The notes beneath the pieces were generated by a model. That model was not told where the DNA came from. It did not search any database and was given only the letters and a program-made list of their open reading frames with translations. From positions 1,411,142 to 1,475,141 of the forward strand of contig NZ_VLLL01000005.1 of the NCBI RefSeq assembly GCF_007994225.1: 64,000 bases of DNA, given 5' to 3'. Positions within the stretch are counted from its first letter, which is position 1, and each line of letters starts with the position of its first letter. A program made the translations under genes and the position numbers. Source of the stretch: Stackebrandtia albiflava (lineage in GTDB: Bacteria > Actinomycetota > Actinomycetes > Mycobacteriales > Micromonosporaceae). This document shows positions 47,832 through 58,375 of the stretch, piece after piece.

Positions 47832-49261
47832 CTGACACCACCAACGACGCCCGCCTGAGCCAGGAGGAGACGCTGGCCTCGCTGGCGAAGTACGAGTACG
47901 GCTGGGCCGACACGGACGTGGCCGGCGCCTCGGCGCAGCGTGGCCTCTCCGAGGCGGTGGTACGGGACATCTCCGCCAAGAAGGACGAGCCGCAGTGGAT
48001 GCTCGACCTGCGGCTGAAGGGGCTCAAGCTGTTCGGCCGCAAGCCCATGCCGACGTGGGGCGCGGACCTGTCGGGCATCGACTTCGACAACATCAAGTAC
48101 TTCGTGCGTTCCACCGAGAAGCAGGCCGCCTCGTGGGAGGACCTCCCCGAGGACATCAAGAACACCTACGACAGGCTGGGCATCCCCGAGGCGGAGAAGC
48201 AGCGGCTGGTCGCGGGGGTGGCCGCGCAGTACGAGTCCGAGGTCGTCTACCACAAGATCCGGGAGGACCTGGAGGAGAAGGGCGTCCTGTTCCTCGACAC
48301 CGACACCGCCCTCAAGGAGCACCCGGAGATCTTCAAGGAGTACTTCGGCACCGTCATCCCGGTGGGCGACAACAAGTTCGCCGCGCTCAACACCGCGGTG
48401 TGGAGCGGCGGGTCGTTCATCTACGTCCCCAAGGGCGTCCACGTGGACATCCCGCTGCAGGCGTACTTCCGGATCAACACCGAGAACATGGGCCAGTTCG
48501 AACGCACCCTCATCATCGTCGACGAGGGCGCCTACGTCCACTACGTGGAGGGCTGCACCGCCCCGATCTACTCCTCCGACAGCCTGCACTCGGCCGTGGT
48601 GGAGATCATCGTCAAGAAGGGCGGCCGGTGCCGTTACACGACGATCCAGAACTGGTCGAACAACGTCTACAACCTGGTCACCAAGCGGGCCGTCGCGGAG
48701 GCCGGCGCCACCATGGAGTGGGTCGACGGCAACCTGGGGTCCAAGGTCACCATGAAGTACCCGGCCGTCGTGATGACCGGGGAGCACGCCAAGGGCGAGG
48801 TGCTGAGCGTCGCCATGGCCGGTGAGGGCCAGCACCAGGACGCCGGCGCCAAGATGACCCACGCCGCGCCACACACCTCGTCGTCGATCATCTCCAAGTC
48901 GATCGCCCGGGGCGGCGGCCGCACCTCGTACCGGGGGCTCGTGCAGGTCAACGACGGCTCGCACCACTCCAAGAGCACCGTCAAGTGCGACGCGCTCCTG
49001 GTGGACAACATCTCCCGCTCCGACACCTACCCGTACGTGGACGTCCGCGAGGACGACGTGCAGATGGGCCACGAGGCCACCGTGTCGAAGGTCAGCGACG
49101 ACCAGTTGTTCTACCTGATGAGCCGCGGCCTCACCGAGGACGAGGCCATGGCGATGATCGTGCGGGGCTTCATCGAGCCCATCGCCAAGGAGCTTCCGAT
49201 GGAGTACGCACTGGAGCTCAACCGCCTGATCGAACTGCAGATGGAAGGGGCGGTCGGCTGA
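47828..49261 (+). CDS. sufB: Fe-S cluster assembly protein SufB
   Basis: 477 residues, normal for SufB without an intein, unlike mycobacterial SufB. It contains [18 protein letters not shown], the beta-helix core and [21 protein letters not shown], with the conserved cysteine and histidine region [10 protein letters not shown] at the C-terminal part. It forms the SufBCD scaffold on which new clusters are built. The ATG overlaps the sufR stop. Confidence 0.95.
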   Translation: MTDTTNDARLSQEETLASLAKYEYGWADTDVAGASAQRGLSEAVVRDISAKKDEPQWMLDLRLKGLKLFGRKPMPTWGADLSGIDFDNIKYFVRSTEKQAASWEDLPEDIKNTYDRLGIPEAEKQRLVAGVAAQYESEVVYHKIREDLEEKGVLFLDTDTALKEHPEIFKEYFGTVIPVGDNKFAALNTAVWSGGSFIYVPKGVHVDIPLQAYFRINTENMGQFERTLIIVDEGAYVHYVEGCTAPIYSSDSLHSAVVEIIVKKGGRCRYTTIQNWSNNVYNLVTKRAVAEAGATMEWVDGNLGSKVTMKYPAVVMTGEHAKGEVLSVAMAGEGQHQDAGAKMTHAAPHTSSSIISKSIARGGGRTSYRGLVQVNDGSHHSKSTVKCDALLVDNISRSDTYPYVDVREDDVQMGHEATVSKVSDDQLFYLMSRGLTEDEAMAMIVRGFIEPIAKELPMEYALELNRLIELQMEGAVG

Positions 49262-49327
49262 CCCGGCGGGTCACCGCCACCCAGCAGACCGCGTTGTCCG
49301 ACCGTTACGACGAAAGAGTGAAGTCAG

Positions 49328-50512
49328 TTGTCCGTGACCGAGCAAGTCGCACCTGAAGCGCAGCGCCCGAACGTGGCCGGTGCGGTGGAGACCACCGACG
49401 AGGTGGCCAGCCATCTGCACCCGGCCGGGTCGTTCGACGTAGACGACCATCCGATGCCGAACGGCCGGGAGGAGATCTGGCGGTTCACGCCACTGCGCCG
49501 ACTGGCGGGTGCTCTGGACCGGCAGCCCACCGGCGCCGGCGCCGTCGACTACCGGGTGGAGGCGCCCGGCGAGGTCGCCGTCGCCTCGCTCGCGCCGGGA
49601 CAGGCCCCCCGAGGCACCGTCCTGGTGCCCAGTGACCGCGCCGCGGCGATCGCCTCGGCCGAGACCGCCGACGCGCTGCACGTGAAGGTGCCCGCCGAGG
49701 TGGTCGTGGCCGACCCCGTGGCGGTGACGGTGCAGGCCGGGGGCGGTCGCTCCAACGGGCACGTGGTCCTGGACGTCGGTCCCTTCGCCAAGGTGACCCT
49801 CCTGCTGGACCACCGGGGGACCGGTGTCCACACCGCCAACCTCGAAGTCGTGGTCGGCGACGGCGCGGAGGTCACCGTGGTCAGCGTGCAGGACTGGGAC
49901 CGCGACGCGGTGCACCTGGGCCAGCACGAGGCCCTGGTCGGGCGTGACGCGTCGTACCGGCACATCGTGGTGTCGCTGGGCGGCGACGTGGTCCGGTTGA
50001 ACTCCAACGTCCGCTACGCGGGCACCGGCGGCGGCGCCGACCTGTACGGCCTGTACTTCGCCGACGCGGGGCAGCACCTCGAACACCGGTTGTTCGTCGA
50101 CCACAACGCGCCGCACACCCGTTCACACGTGGACTACAAGGGGGCGCTGCAGGGCCGTGACGCCCGCACGGTCTGGGTCGGCGACGTGCTGATCCGCAAG
50201 ATCGCCGAGCAGATCGAGACCTACGAGATCAACCGGAACCTGGTGCTCACCGACGGCGCGCAGGCGGACTCGGTCCCCAACCTGGAGATCGAGACCGGCG
50301 AGATCGTCAGCGCCGGACACGCCAGCGCCACCGGACGCTTCGACGACGAGCAGCTGTTCTACCTGCAGTCACGGGGCATCACGGAGGAGGACGCCCGCCG
50401 CCTGGTGGTGCGGGGCTTCTTCGCGGGTCTGCTGGAACGCATCGGCATCGAGACGGTGCGGGACCGGCTGACCGAGGCCATCGAGCGGCGGCTCGCCGAG
50501 GTCGGGGTGTGA
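49328..50512 (+). CDS. sufD: Fe-S cluster assembly protein SufD
   Basis: 394 residues from TTG 49328 (AAAGAG upstream); GTG 49334 is an alternative. The right-handed beta-helix of SufB/SufD is followed by LFVDHNAPHTRSHVDYKGAL and AGHASATGRFDDEQLFYLQSRG. It pairs with SufB and SufC. The 66-base gap after sufB is the widest in the operon. The stop overlaps the Rieske gene start. Confidence 0.94.
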   Translation: MSVTEQVAPEAQRPNVAGAVETTDEVASHLHPAGSFDVDDHPMPNGREEIWRFTPLRRLAGALDRQPTGAGAVDYRVEAPGEVAVASLAPGQAPRGTVLVPSDRAAAIASAETADALHVKVPAEVVVADPVAVTVQAGGGRSNGHVVLDVGPFAKVTLLLDHRGTGVHTANLEVVVGDGAEVTVVSVQDWDRDAVHLGQHEALVGRDASYRHIVVSLGGDVVRLNSNVRYAGTGGGADLYGLYFADAGQHLEHRLFVDHNAPHTRSHVDYKGALQGRDARTVWVGDVLIRKIAEQIETYEINRNLVLTDGAQADSVPNLEIETGEIVSAGHASATGRFDDEQLFYLQSRGITEEDARRLVVRGFFAGLLERIGIETVRDRLTEAIERRLAEVGV

Positions 50513-50847
50513 CCGTGGAGACCGCCAACGACACCTTCCACCGGATCTGCCCGGTCGCCGACCTCCCCGAGGAGGCCGCCGTCCGCGCCGAGGTCGACGG
50601 GATCCCCATCGCCCTCGTGCGTACCGGTGACGAGGTGTTCGCCGTCTACGACGAGTGCTCCCACGCGGCGGTGGCGCTGTCGGAGGGGGACGTCGAGGGC
50701 TGCACGCTGGAGTGCTGGCTGCACGGTTCCCGGTTCGACCTTCGCACCGGGCGGCCGACCGGCCTGCCGGCGACGGTCCCGGTGAAGGTGTACCCCGTCG
50801 AGATCCGCGACGGCGACGTCTATCTGAGCCTCACCCCCAAGAACTAA
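50509..50847 (+). CDS. Rieske-type non-heme iron-sulfur protein in the suf operon
   Basis: 112 residues from GTG 50509. The Rieske motif is complete: CSHAAVAL (CxH) near residue 48 and CWLHG (CxxH) near residue 68. It is a small soluble ferredoxin like the NdbF/dioxygenase ferredoxins. Its conserved place between sufD and sufC in actinobacteria suggests an electron donor or a cluster carrier for SUF, which has not been shown. Overlap with sufD shows co-translation. Confidence 0.9.
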   Translation: MTVETANDTFHRICPVADLPEEAAVRAEVDGIPIALVRTGDEVFAVYDECSHAAVALSEGDVEGCTLECWLHGSRFDLRTGRPTGLPATVPVKVYPVEIRDGDVYLSLTPKN

Positions 50848-50872
50848 CGAGATATCGGGAGAATTTTTCACA

Positions 50873-51652
50873 ATGAGCACGCTTTCCATTCGCGACCTTC
50901 AGGTGTCGGTGAACGTCGGCGAGGGTGAGGACAAGCAGATCCTGCACGGGGTCGACCTGACCATCAACTCCGGCGAGACCCACGCCATCATGGGCCCCAA
51001 CGGCTCCGGCAAGTCGACGCTGGCGTACTCGATCGCCGGTCACCCGAAGTACACCATCACCGGCGGCTCGGTCACCCTCGACGGTGAGGACGTCCTGGAG
51101 ATGAGCGTCGACGAGCGCGCCCGGGCGGGCCTGTTCCTGGCGATGCAGTACCCGGTGGAGGTGCCGGGCGTGTCGGTGTCGAACTTCCTGCGCACCGCCA
51201 AGACCGCCATCGACGGCGAGGCGCCCAAGCTCCGCACCTGGATGAAGGACCTCAAGACCGCGATGTCCGACCTCCAGATGGACCCGGAGTTCGCGCAGCG
51301 CAACGTCAACGAGGGTTTCTCCGGTGGTGAGAAGAAGCGCCACGAGATCATGCAGCTCGAACTGCTCAAGCCCAAGATGGCGATCCTCGACGAGACCGAC
51401 TCCGGTCTCGACATCGACGCGCTGCGCGTCGTCAGCGAGGGCGTCAACCGGGCGAAGACCGAGACCGGCGCCGGGGTCCTGCTCATCACCCACTACACCC
51501 GGATCCTGCGCTACATCAAGCCCGACTTCGTCCACGTCTTCGTCGCCGGCCGGATCGTCGAGGAGGGCGGACCGGAACTGTCCGAGCGGCTGGAGGTCGA
51601 GGGCTACGAGCGTTACGCCGCCGGAGCCGGTGCCGCCAAGATCGGAGACTGA
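50873..51652 (+). CDS. sufC: Fe-S cluster assembly ATPase SufC
   Basis: 259 residues. ABC ATPase with Walker A GPNGSGKST, signature FSGGEKKRHEI and Walker B MAILDETDSGLD. It drives the SufBCD scaffold. It is cytoplasmic with no membrane domain. The next gene begins 1 base after its stop. Confidence 0.96.
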   Translation: MSTLSIRDLQVSVNVGEGEDKQILHGVDLTINSGETHAIMGPNGSGKSTLAYSIAGHPKYTITGGSVTLDGEDVLEMSVDERARAGLFLAMQYPVEVPGVSVSNFLRTAKTAIDGEAPKLRTWMKDLKTAMSDLQMDPEFAQRNVNEGFSGGEKKRHEIMQLELLKPKMAILDETDSGLDIDALRVVSEGVNRAKTETGAGVLLITHYTRILRYIKPDFVHVFVAGRIVEEGGPELSERLEVEGYERYAAGAGAAKIGD

Positions 51653-51653
51653 C

Positions 51654-52949
51654 ATGACCGTGACCCCGGCGTCGGGCCGCCCGGCGGACGTGCCGGAGTT
51701 GGACTCCGCCGCGATCCGGGCGGACTTCCCGATCCTGTCGCGGCGGGTCAACGGTCGGCCGCTGGTGTACCTCGACTCGGGCAACACCTCGCAGAAGCCC
51801 CGTCAGGTCATCGACGCGATGGCGGAGTTCGCCGCCACCCACAACGCCAACATCGCCCGTGCCGTGCACACGCTCGGCACCGAGGCCACGGAGGCGTTCG
51901 AGGGCGCGCGCGGCAAGGTCGCGGCGTTCGTCAACGCCCCCTCGGTGGACGAGGTGGTGTTCACCAAGAACTCCACCGAGGCGATCAACCTGGTGTCGTA
52001 CGCGATGCTGGCGGCGTCGCTGGGGCGCGGCGGTGACCCGAGGTTCGCGCTCGGTCCCGGTGACGAGGTCGTCATCACCGAGATGGAGCACCACTCCAAC
52101 ATCGTGCCGTGGCAACTGTTGTGCGAACGTACCGGCGCGACCCTGAAGTGGTTCGGCATCACCGACACCGGGCGGCTCGATCTGGACGCCACCGAGGAGT
52201 TGATCACCGAACGCACCAAGATCGTGTCGTTCGTGCACATGTCGAACATCCTCGGCACGATCAACCCGACCGCGCGGATAGTCCGGCGTGCCCGCGAGGT
52301 GGGCGCCCTGGTACTGCTCGACGCCTCCCAGTCGGTGCCGCACCTGCCGGTGGACGTGTCGGCCCTCGACGTCGACTTCATGGCGTTCACCGGACACAAG
52401 ATGTGCGGACCCACCGGCATCGGGGTCCTGTGGGGGCGCGGCGAACTGCTTTCGGTCATGCCGCCGTTCCTCTCGGGCGGATCCATGATCGGGACCGTGA
52501 CCATGGAGGGGTCCACCTACGCGGCGCCTCCGGCCCGGTTCGAGGCGGGGACCCCGCCGATCACCGAGGCCGTCGGACTCGGTGTGGCCGTGGACTACCT
52601 CTCCGCCCTGGACATGCGCGCCGTCCAGTGGCACGAGAAGGAACTGGCCGGGTACGCGCTCGCGGCACTCGAGACGGTCCCCGGCCTGACGATCCTGGGG
52701 CCCCGGGTCCCGATCGGGCGGGGCGGCACCATCTCCTTCGACATGGAGGGCATCCACCCGCACGACGTCGGGCAGGTCCTCGACTCGGAGGGCGTGCAGG
52801 TGCGGGTCGGGCACCACTGCGCCAAACCGGTGTGCGCCCGTTTCGGGGTCCCGGCGGCCACCCGCGCCTCCTTCTACGTCTACACCACCACCGACGAGAT
52901 CGACGCGCTGGTCGCAGGGCTGGAGAAGACACGGAAGGTGTTCGGCTGA
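51654..52949 (+). CDS. sufS: Cysteine desulfurase SufS
   Basis: 431 residues from ATG 51654. The PLP lysine lies in FTGHKMCGPTG near residue 245 and the persulfide cysteine in VGHHCAKPVCARFG near residue 385. It takes sulfur from cysteine and passes it to SufU. The last base of its stop is the first base of the sufU ATG. Confidence 0.95.
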   Translation: MTVTPASGRPADVPELDSAAIRADFPILSRRVNGRPLVYLDSGNTSQKPRQVIDAMAEFAATHNANIARAVHTLGTEATEAFEGARGKVAAFVNAPSVDEVVFTKNSTEAINLVSYAMLAASLGRGGDPRFALGPGDEVVITEMEHHSNIVPWQLLCERTGATLKWFGITDTGRLDLDATEELITERTKIVSFVHMSNILGTINPTARIVRRAREVGALVLLDASQSVPHLPVDVSALDVDFMAFTGHKMCGPTGIGVLWGRGELLSVMPPFLSGGSMIGTVTMEGSTYAAPPARFEAGTPPITEAVGLGVAVDYLSALDMRAVQWHEKELAGYALAALETVPGLTILGPRVPIGRGGTISFDMEGIHPHDVGQVLDSEGVQVRVGHHCAKPVCARFGVPAATRASFYVYTTTDEIDALVAGLEKTRKVFG

Positions 52950-53404
52950 TGCTCGACGAGTTGTATCAGGAAGTGATCCTCGACCACTACCGCGACCCGC
53001 ACGGGCGGGGACTGCGTGAGCCCTTCGAGGCGGAGGCGCATCACGTCAACCCCACCTGCGGCGACGAGATCACGTTGCGGGTCCACATGGACGGCGACCG
53101 GGTCGCCGACGTGTCCTACGACAACGTGGGCTGTTCCATCTCGCAGGCGTCCGCCAGCGTGATGTACGACCTGGTCCACGACAAACCGCTGGCTGACGCG
53201 ATGTCGACGCTGGAGAGCTTCTCCGAGTTGATGACCAGCCGCGGCGGAATCGAACCGGACGAGGACGTGTTGGAGGACGCGGTGGCATTCGCCGGCGTGT
53301 CCAAGTTCCCCGCCCGGGTGAAGTGCGCACTGCTGTCGTGGATGGCGTTCAAGGACGCCGCGGTCCGTGCCAGCGGATCCCAGCAGATCGGAGAGGGCAG
53401 ATGA
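52949..53404 (+). CDS. sufU: SufU sulfur-transfer protein
   Basis: 151 residues. Zinc ligands and acceptor cysteine are in NPTCGDEI, GCSISQAS and RVKCALLSW. SufU takes the persulfide from SufS in Gram-positive SUF systems. It shares a base with the sufS stop and overlaps sufT by 4 bases. Confidence 0.94.
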   Translation: MLDELYQEVILDHYRDPHGRGLREPFEAEAHHVNPTCGDEITLRVHMDGDRVADVSYDNVGCSISQASASVMYDLVHDKPLADAMSTLESFSELMTSRGGIEPDEDVLEDAVAFAGVSKFPARVKCALLSWMAFKDAAVRASGSQQIGEGR

Positions 53405-53778
53405 CCGAAGGCGATACCGACACCGTGGCCGAGACCCCGGCCGAACCGGTGAAGAAGGCCGCCGTGGACGACGTCACCGAGGCGATGAAGGACGTCGTCG
53501 ACCCGGAACTGGGTATCAACGTCGTCGATCTCGGCCTGGTGTACGGCGTCCACGTCGACGACGACAACGTCGCCACGCTCGACATGACGCTCACCTCGGC
53601 GGCGTGCCCGCTGACCGACGTCATCGAGGACCAGACCCGGTCGGCCCTGACGACCGGCCCCGGCGGCGGCCTGTGCAGCGACATCCGGATCAACTGGGTG
53701 TGGATCCCGCCGTGGGGACCCGACAAGATCACCGAGGAGGGCCGCGAACAACTGCGCGCCCTCGGCTTCAACGTATAG
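53401..53778 (+). CDS. sufT: SufT/MIP18 family (DUF59) protein
   Basis: 125 residues from ATG 53401. The MIP18 core has DVVDPELGINVVDLGLVY and LTSAACPLTD with the reactive cysteine. SufT helps mature or deliver Fe-S clusters, mainly when demand is high. It is the last gene of the operon, ending just before a strong hairpin. Confidence 0.93.
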   Translation: MTEGDTDTVAETPAEPVKKAAVDDVTEAMKDVVDPELGINVVDLGLVYGVHVDDDNVATLDMTLTSAACPLTDVIEDQTRSALTTGPGGGLCSDIRINWVWIPPWGPDKITEEGREQLRALGFNV

Positions 53779-53792
53779 CGCTGGACCACTGA

Positions 53793-53823
53793 CGGCCGGC
53801 ACCGCGTATCGCGGTGCCGGCCG
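53793..53823 (+). terminator. Terminator of the suf operon
   Basis: A 14-bp perfect stem (CGGCCGGCACCGCG and complement) with a TAT loop starts 14 bases after the sufT stop. Confidence 0.75.
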
Positions 53824-53890
53824 CGCCGTGTCCGGGGTGGGATATCGTCGGCGACCCGGACCACCACGGTGGCGGCCCCAGGAGGAGATC

Positions 53891-54589
53891 ATGTCGGTGA
53901 ACCGTCCGGCGGCCGGTGGCGGCCGCGAGATCCTGGTGGCGCCGGAACGGATCGGTAGGTGGATCGACGGTTTCGATCGCCGCCACGGTGTGACGTCCCT
54001 CGCCCCGACGGAACGGGGCGTGGTCGCCACCGCCGCCGACGGGGCGGTCGCCGACTGCGAGTTGCCGTTGGCCGCGCGGCTGCCGGTCAGGCCGCCGGAG
54101 CCCGGGCGGGACGGCTGGGGCGGCCTGTTGGAGTTCTTCGCGGATGCCGCCTGCCGGGACCGCCGGGTCGGCGGTGTCGTCGCGCGGCGTGGCGGTTTCG
54201 CGATCGGGGTGTTCGACGGGGCGCGTCTGGTGTCGTCGAAGGTCGATTCGACCTATGTGCAGGGCCGTACGGCGGCCGGCGGCTGGTCCCAGCAACGGTA
54301 CGCCCGCCGCCGCGCCAACCAGGCGGACAAGGCGGTCTCGGCGGCGGCGGGTGTGGCCGCCCGCATCCTCACCCCGGTGTTGGACGAGTTGTACGCGGTC
54401 GTCACCGCCGGGGACCGTGAACTGGTGACCGCGATCCTGGCGGACCCACGCCTGTCGGGCGTGCGCGAGCGGGTGATCCCGCCGCACTTCGGAGACGTCG
54501 CCGAGCCCCGGCTGGCCACCCTGAAGGAGTTGCCGGGGTGGTTCCGGATGGTGCGGGTCCACCTGACGGAGCCGACGCCGCAGTCGTGA
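53891..54589 (+). CDS. acVLRF1-type release factor-like peptidyl-tRNA hydrolase
   Basis: 232 residues from ATG 53891, with GGAGGAG directly upstream. The central region GGWSQQRYARRRANQ matches the VLRF1 domain, whose invariant glutamine is placed for peptidyl-tRNA hydrolysis in ribosome rescue. The actinobacterial branch (acVLRF1) lacks the ankyrin and zinc-finger parts of the eukaryotic Vms1 proteins. The role in bacteria is predicted from family analysis. It stands alone between two hairpins. Confidence 0.78.
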   Translation: MSVNRPAAGGGREILVAPERIGRWIDGFDRRHGVTSLAPTERGVVATAADGAVADCELPLAARLPVRPPEPGRDGWGGLLEFFADAACRDRRVGGVVARRGGFAIGVFDGARLVSSKVDSTYVQGRTAAGGWSQQRYARRRANQADKAVSAAAGVAARILTPVLDELYAVVTAGDRELVTAILADPRLSGVRERVIPPHFGDVAEPRLATLKELPGWFRMVRVHLTEPTPQS

Positions 54590-54673
54590 CGGCCCCACAC
54601 TCGTGGCACCGCCGGCGTGTCGGGCGCCTCCGGGGTGACCCGCGTCGCGCCCCGGGGCCGGTGGACACGTCAC

Positions 54674-54709
54674 AGGCGGCCCCGCCGATTCTCATCTGCG
54701 GGGCCGCCT
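54674..54709. terminator. Bidirectional terminator
   Basis: AGGCGGCCCCGC and its perfect complement (12 bp) flank a 12-base loop, between the convergent acVLRF1 gene and the M23 peptidase gene. Confidence 0.7.
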
Positions 54710-54785
54710 GATCCGGGGAGGGATGGAATTGTGGTTCGTGCCCGACGGCGGTGTCCCGTGTGGGGACCGCGGTGCCGGGGATCCG

Positions 54786-55508
54786 TCAGAGCTTGACGCC
54801 CTGGTCCTTCAGGAACTCGATGGGGTCCACCGCGTCGCCGTTGGCCATGTGCACCTCGAAGTGCAGGTGCGGCCCGGTGACGTCACCGGTGGAACCGGCC
54901 AGTCCGATGGGGTCGCCGGCCTTCACCTCGTCGCCGGCCGACACCAGCAGTTGCGAGTGGTGGCCGTAGACGGTGGTGATGCCGTCCTCGTGTTCGATGA
55001 TCACGCTGATGCCGTATCCACCGTTGGATCCGGCTTGCACCACCACACCGTCGGCGGCGGCGAAGTTCTTCTCACCGGGTGCGGCGGCGAAGTCCGCTCC
55101 GTAGTGCATCTCGCCGGCCCGCCACGCGCGCGGTCCGAAGACGTCGCTGATCGGCGCCTTGGACGGGGTGACCCAGTCCGGTGCCGGTGCGGCCGGTTCG
55201 GCCTCCTTGGTGGCGGTGGTCTCTTCCTCGGTGGTCTCGGTGGTCGCGTCGTCGGACGCCTCGGCCTCCGTGCGGTCGTCGCTGCGGCCGGCCTGGGTCT
55301 GCTCCTCACGTGCTTCGGCCGTGGCGACGGCCACCGTGTCGGTGGCGTTGCCGCCGGTCGCGTCGGCCGCGGCCAGACCGGTGCCGATGAGGGTCGCCGC
55401 GGCGATGGCCGCGAAGACCGTCCGCGACACCGTCGACTGGCGGAGCCTGGCGAAGTGGCTTGTGGCGGTGGTCGATTGCTGCGGGGTCTTCTCGGAGGGT
55501 GTTCGCAT
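54786..55508 (-). CDS. M23 family metallopeptidase, exported
   Basis: 240 residues. A basic N-terminus with one hydrophobic segment (about 31-50) targets it to the membrane or outside. A Thr/Glu/Ala-rich linker (about 60-110) follows, then the lysostaphin-type peptidase with HYGADF (HxxxD) near residue 138 and the second zinc motif HLHFEVH near residue 215. It cuts peptidoglycan cross-links or acts as a septal or spore hydrolase. The leader region upstream is discussed separately. It could alternatively be a non-catalytic regulator, but all zinc ligands are present. Confidence 0.85.
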   Translation of the reverse strand: MRTPSEKTPQQSTTATSHFARLRQSTVSRTVFAAIAAATLIGTGLAAADATGGNATDTVAVATAEAREEQTQAGRSDDRTEAEASDDATTETTEEETTATKEAEPAAPAPDWVTPSKAPISDVFGPRAWRAGEMHYGADFAAAPGEKNFAAADGVVVQAGSNGGYGISVIIEHEDGITTVYGHHSQLLVSAGDEVKAGDPIGLAGSTGDVTGPHLHFEVHMANGDAVDPIEFLKDQGVKL

Positions 55509-55868
55509 AACGCAGCGAACCTACAAGGAGGTGAACCGGACATCAGGGCACTGACCAGCAGTAACACGCATTCCGCGGTCGTCTGGTAACGCGAATGTGT
55601 CTCCATTGACGAGCGTGGAATCCTCCCTGCGCCCGCCGCGATCCTCCGCAGGTATGAGGCCGTGTGACTGGTGTGACTGCCGATATCCGGTGGTCGGCTT
55701 CGGCGCGCGGGGGATAGACTGGGCGTATGCATCGCTGCGAAGACTGAGCGAATCGGCCGCTGACCTTCACCACGTGGCACCGGGATGACCGGTCATCACC
55801 CCACGTCCGGGTCGGCGGCTCGCTGCTGTCCGCGAGTCTTCATTCCCATCGAAAGCGAGCCATCTTCC
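55509..55868. other. 360-base divergent region between M23 peptidase and ABC-F genes
   Basis: No gene was recognised. Near the M23 side the plus strand holds AAGGAGGTGA at about 55525, which has no start codon after it. On the minus strand it reads as an anti-Shine-Dalgarno CACCTCCTT in the M23 leader about 16 bases before the ATG. On the plus side TAGACT at about 55714 is a possible -10 for the ABC-F gene. Confidence 0.45.
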
Positions 55869-57494
<1,626 letters not shown>

Positions 57495-57500
57495 GCCGGT

Positions 57501-58247
57501 TCAGTGCCGCCGCAGTTCCGCCAGGAGCGCGCGATGGTCCGAGCCTCGGCCCGGCAGCACCCGGGTCGAGGCCACCCGCAACGGACCTGAGACGTAGATC
57601 CGGTCGATGCGGCGCAGCGGCCACCTCGCCGGGAACGTCGCCCCGGACGGACGACCCCACAGCAGGCTCCACCGGGCGGGGGAGAACCGGCGCGACCGCC
57701 GCACGTCGTGCATGGCCTTCTCCAACACCGACAGTTCTCCCCGGCGGGAGCCGGTGTTGAAGTCACCGGTGACCACCGCCGGGCCGGACGTCTCCGCCAC
57801 CAGGCCGGCGATCAGCTCCAGCTGTTGGCGGCGGACGTCCGCCAACGCCGGTTCCACCGTCAGATGGGTGGTGAAGACCGCCACCTCGCCCAGCGGGGTC
57901 GCGGCCACCGCCGACACCGCGCAGCGCGGCTCCACGCCCTCGGGAGTCGGCAGGGCGTGGACCCGGGTGTCGGTCAGCGCGCCGCGGGACAGGATCGCGT
58001 TGCCGTACCGTCCGCCGCGGCGCGTTATCGAGGCCCCGAAGTGCGCATGCATCGCCAACCCGTCGGCCAGCCACGCCACCTGGTCGCGATGCGCCGAGCG
58101 GGGCCCGAAGTTGCGGTCGACCTCCTGCAGGCACACCACGTCCGCGTCGCTGTCGGCGATGAGGCGCCCGATGCGGTCCAGGCTGGGACGCTCGGCGGCG
58201 TCGGCGCCGTGGTGGATGTTGTAGGTCAGGACACGCAGTCGGGCCAT
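57501..58247 (-). CDS. Endonuclease/exonuclease/phosphatase family protein
   Basis: 248 residues. The metal-dependent fold shows LTYNIHHG, CLQEVDRNF, GDFNTGSR and the last catalytic GSDHRALLAEL. There is no signal peptide, so it acts in the cytoplasm. Substrates in the family range from DNA to phospholipids and inositol phosphates; it cannot be narrowed here. The stop faces the ABC-F stop 6 bases away without a terminator. Confidence 0.87.
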   Translation of the reverse strand: MARLRVLTYNIHHGADAAERPSLDRIGRLIADSDADVVCLQEVDRNFGPRSAHRDQVAWLADGLAMHAHFGASITRRGGRYGNAILSRGALTDTRVHALPTPEGVEPRCAVSAVAATPLGEVAVFTTHLTVEPALADVRRQQLELIAGLVAETSGPAVVTGDFNTGSRRGELSVLEKAMHDVRRSRRFSPARWSLLWGRPSGATFPARWPLRRIDRIYVSGPLRVASTRVLPGRGSDHRALLAELRRH

Positions 58248-58375
58248 CGCCCGAGGCTAACGGGGTTCGGCCGGTCGTGTGGCGGGGTCGCGGCGCGCGG
58301 CCGGCCACCGGCGGCCGATGAGGCGCCACCCCGGGGCCGCGGCGCCGTACCGGAACCTGCCGCGAACGTCGCGCC

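Noticed and set aside
47828-49261. Intein in SufB as in mycobacteria
   Set aside because: The protein has the normal 477-residue length with no insertion and no splicing-junction motifs.
55509-55868. ydaO-type c-di-AMP riboswitch before the M23 peptidase gene
   Set aside because: Such riboswitches often precede cell-wall hydrolase genes in actinobacteria, and the end of the leader resembles the 3' part weakly, but the conserved GGGGGA and GGGTGAA segments are absent.
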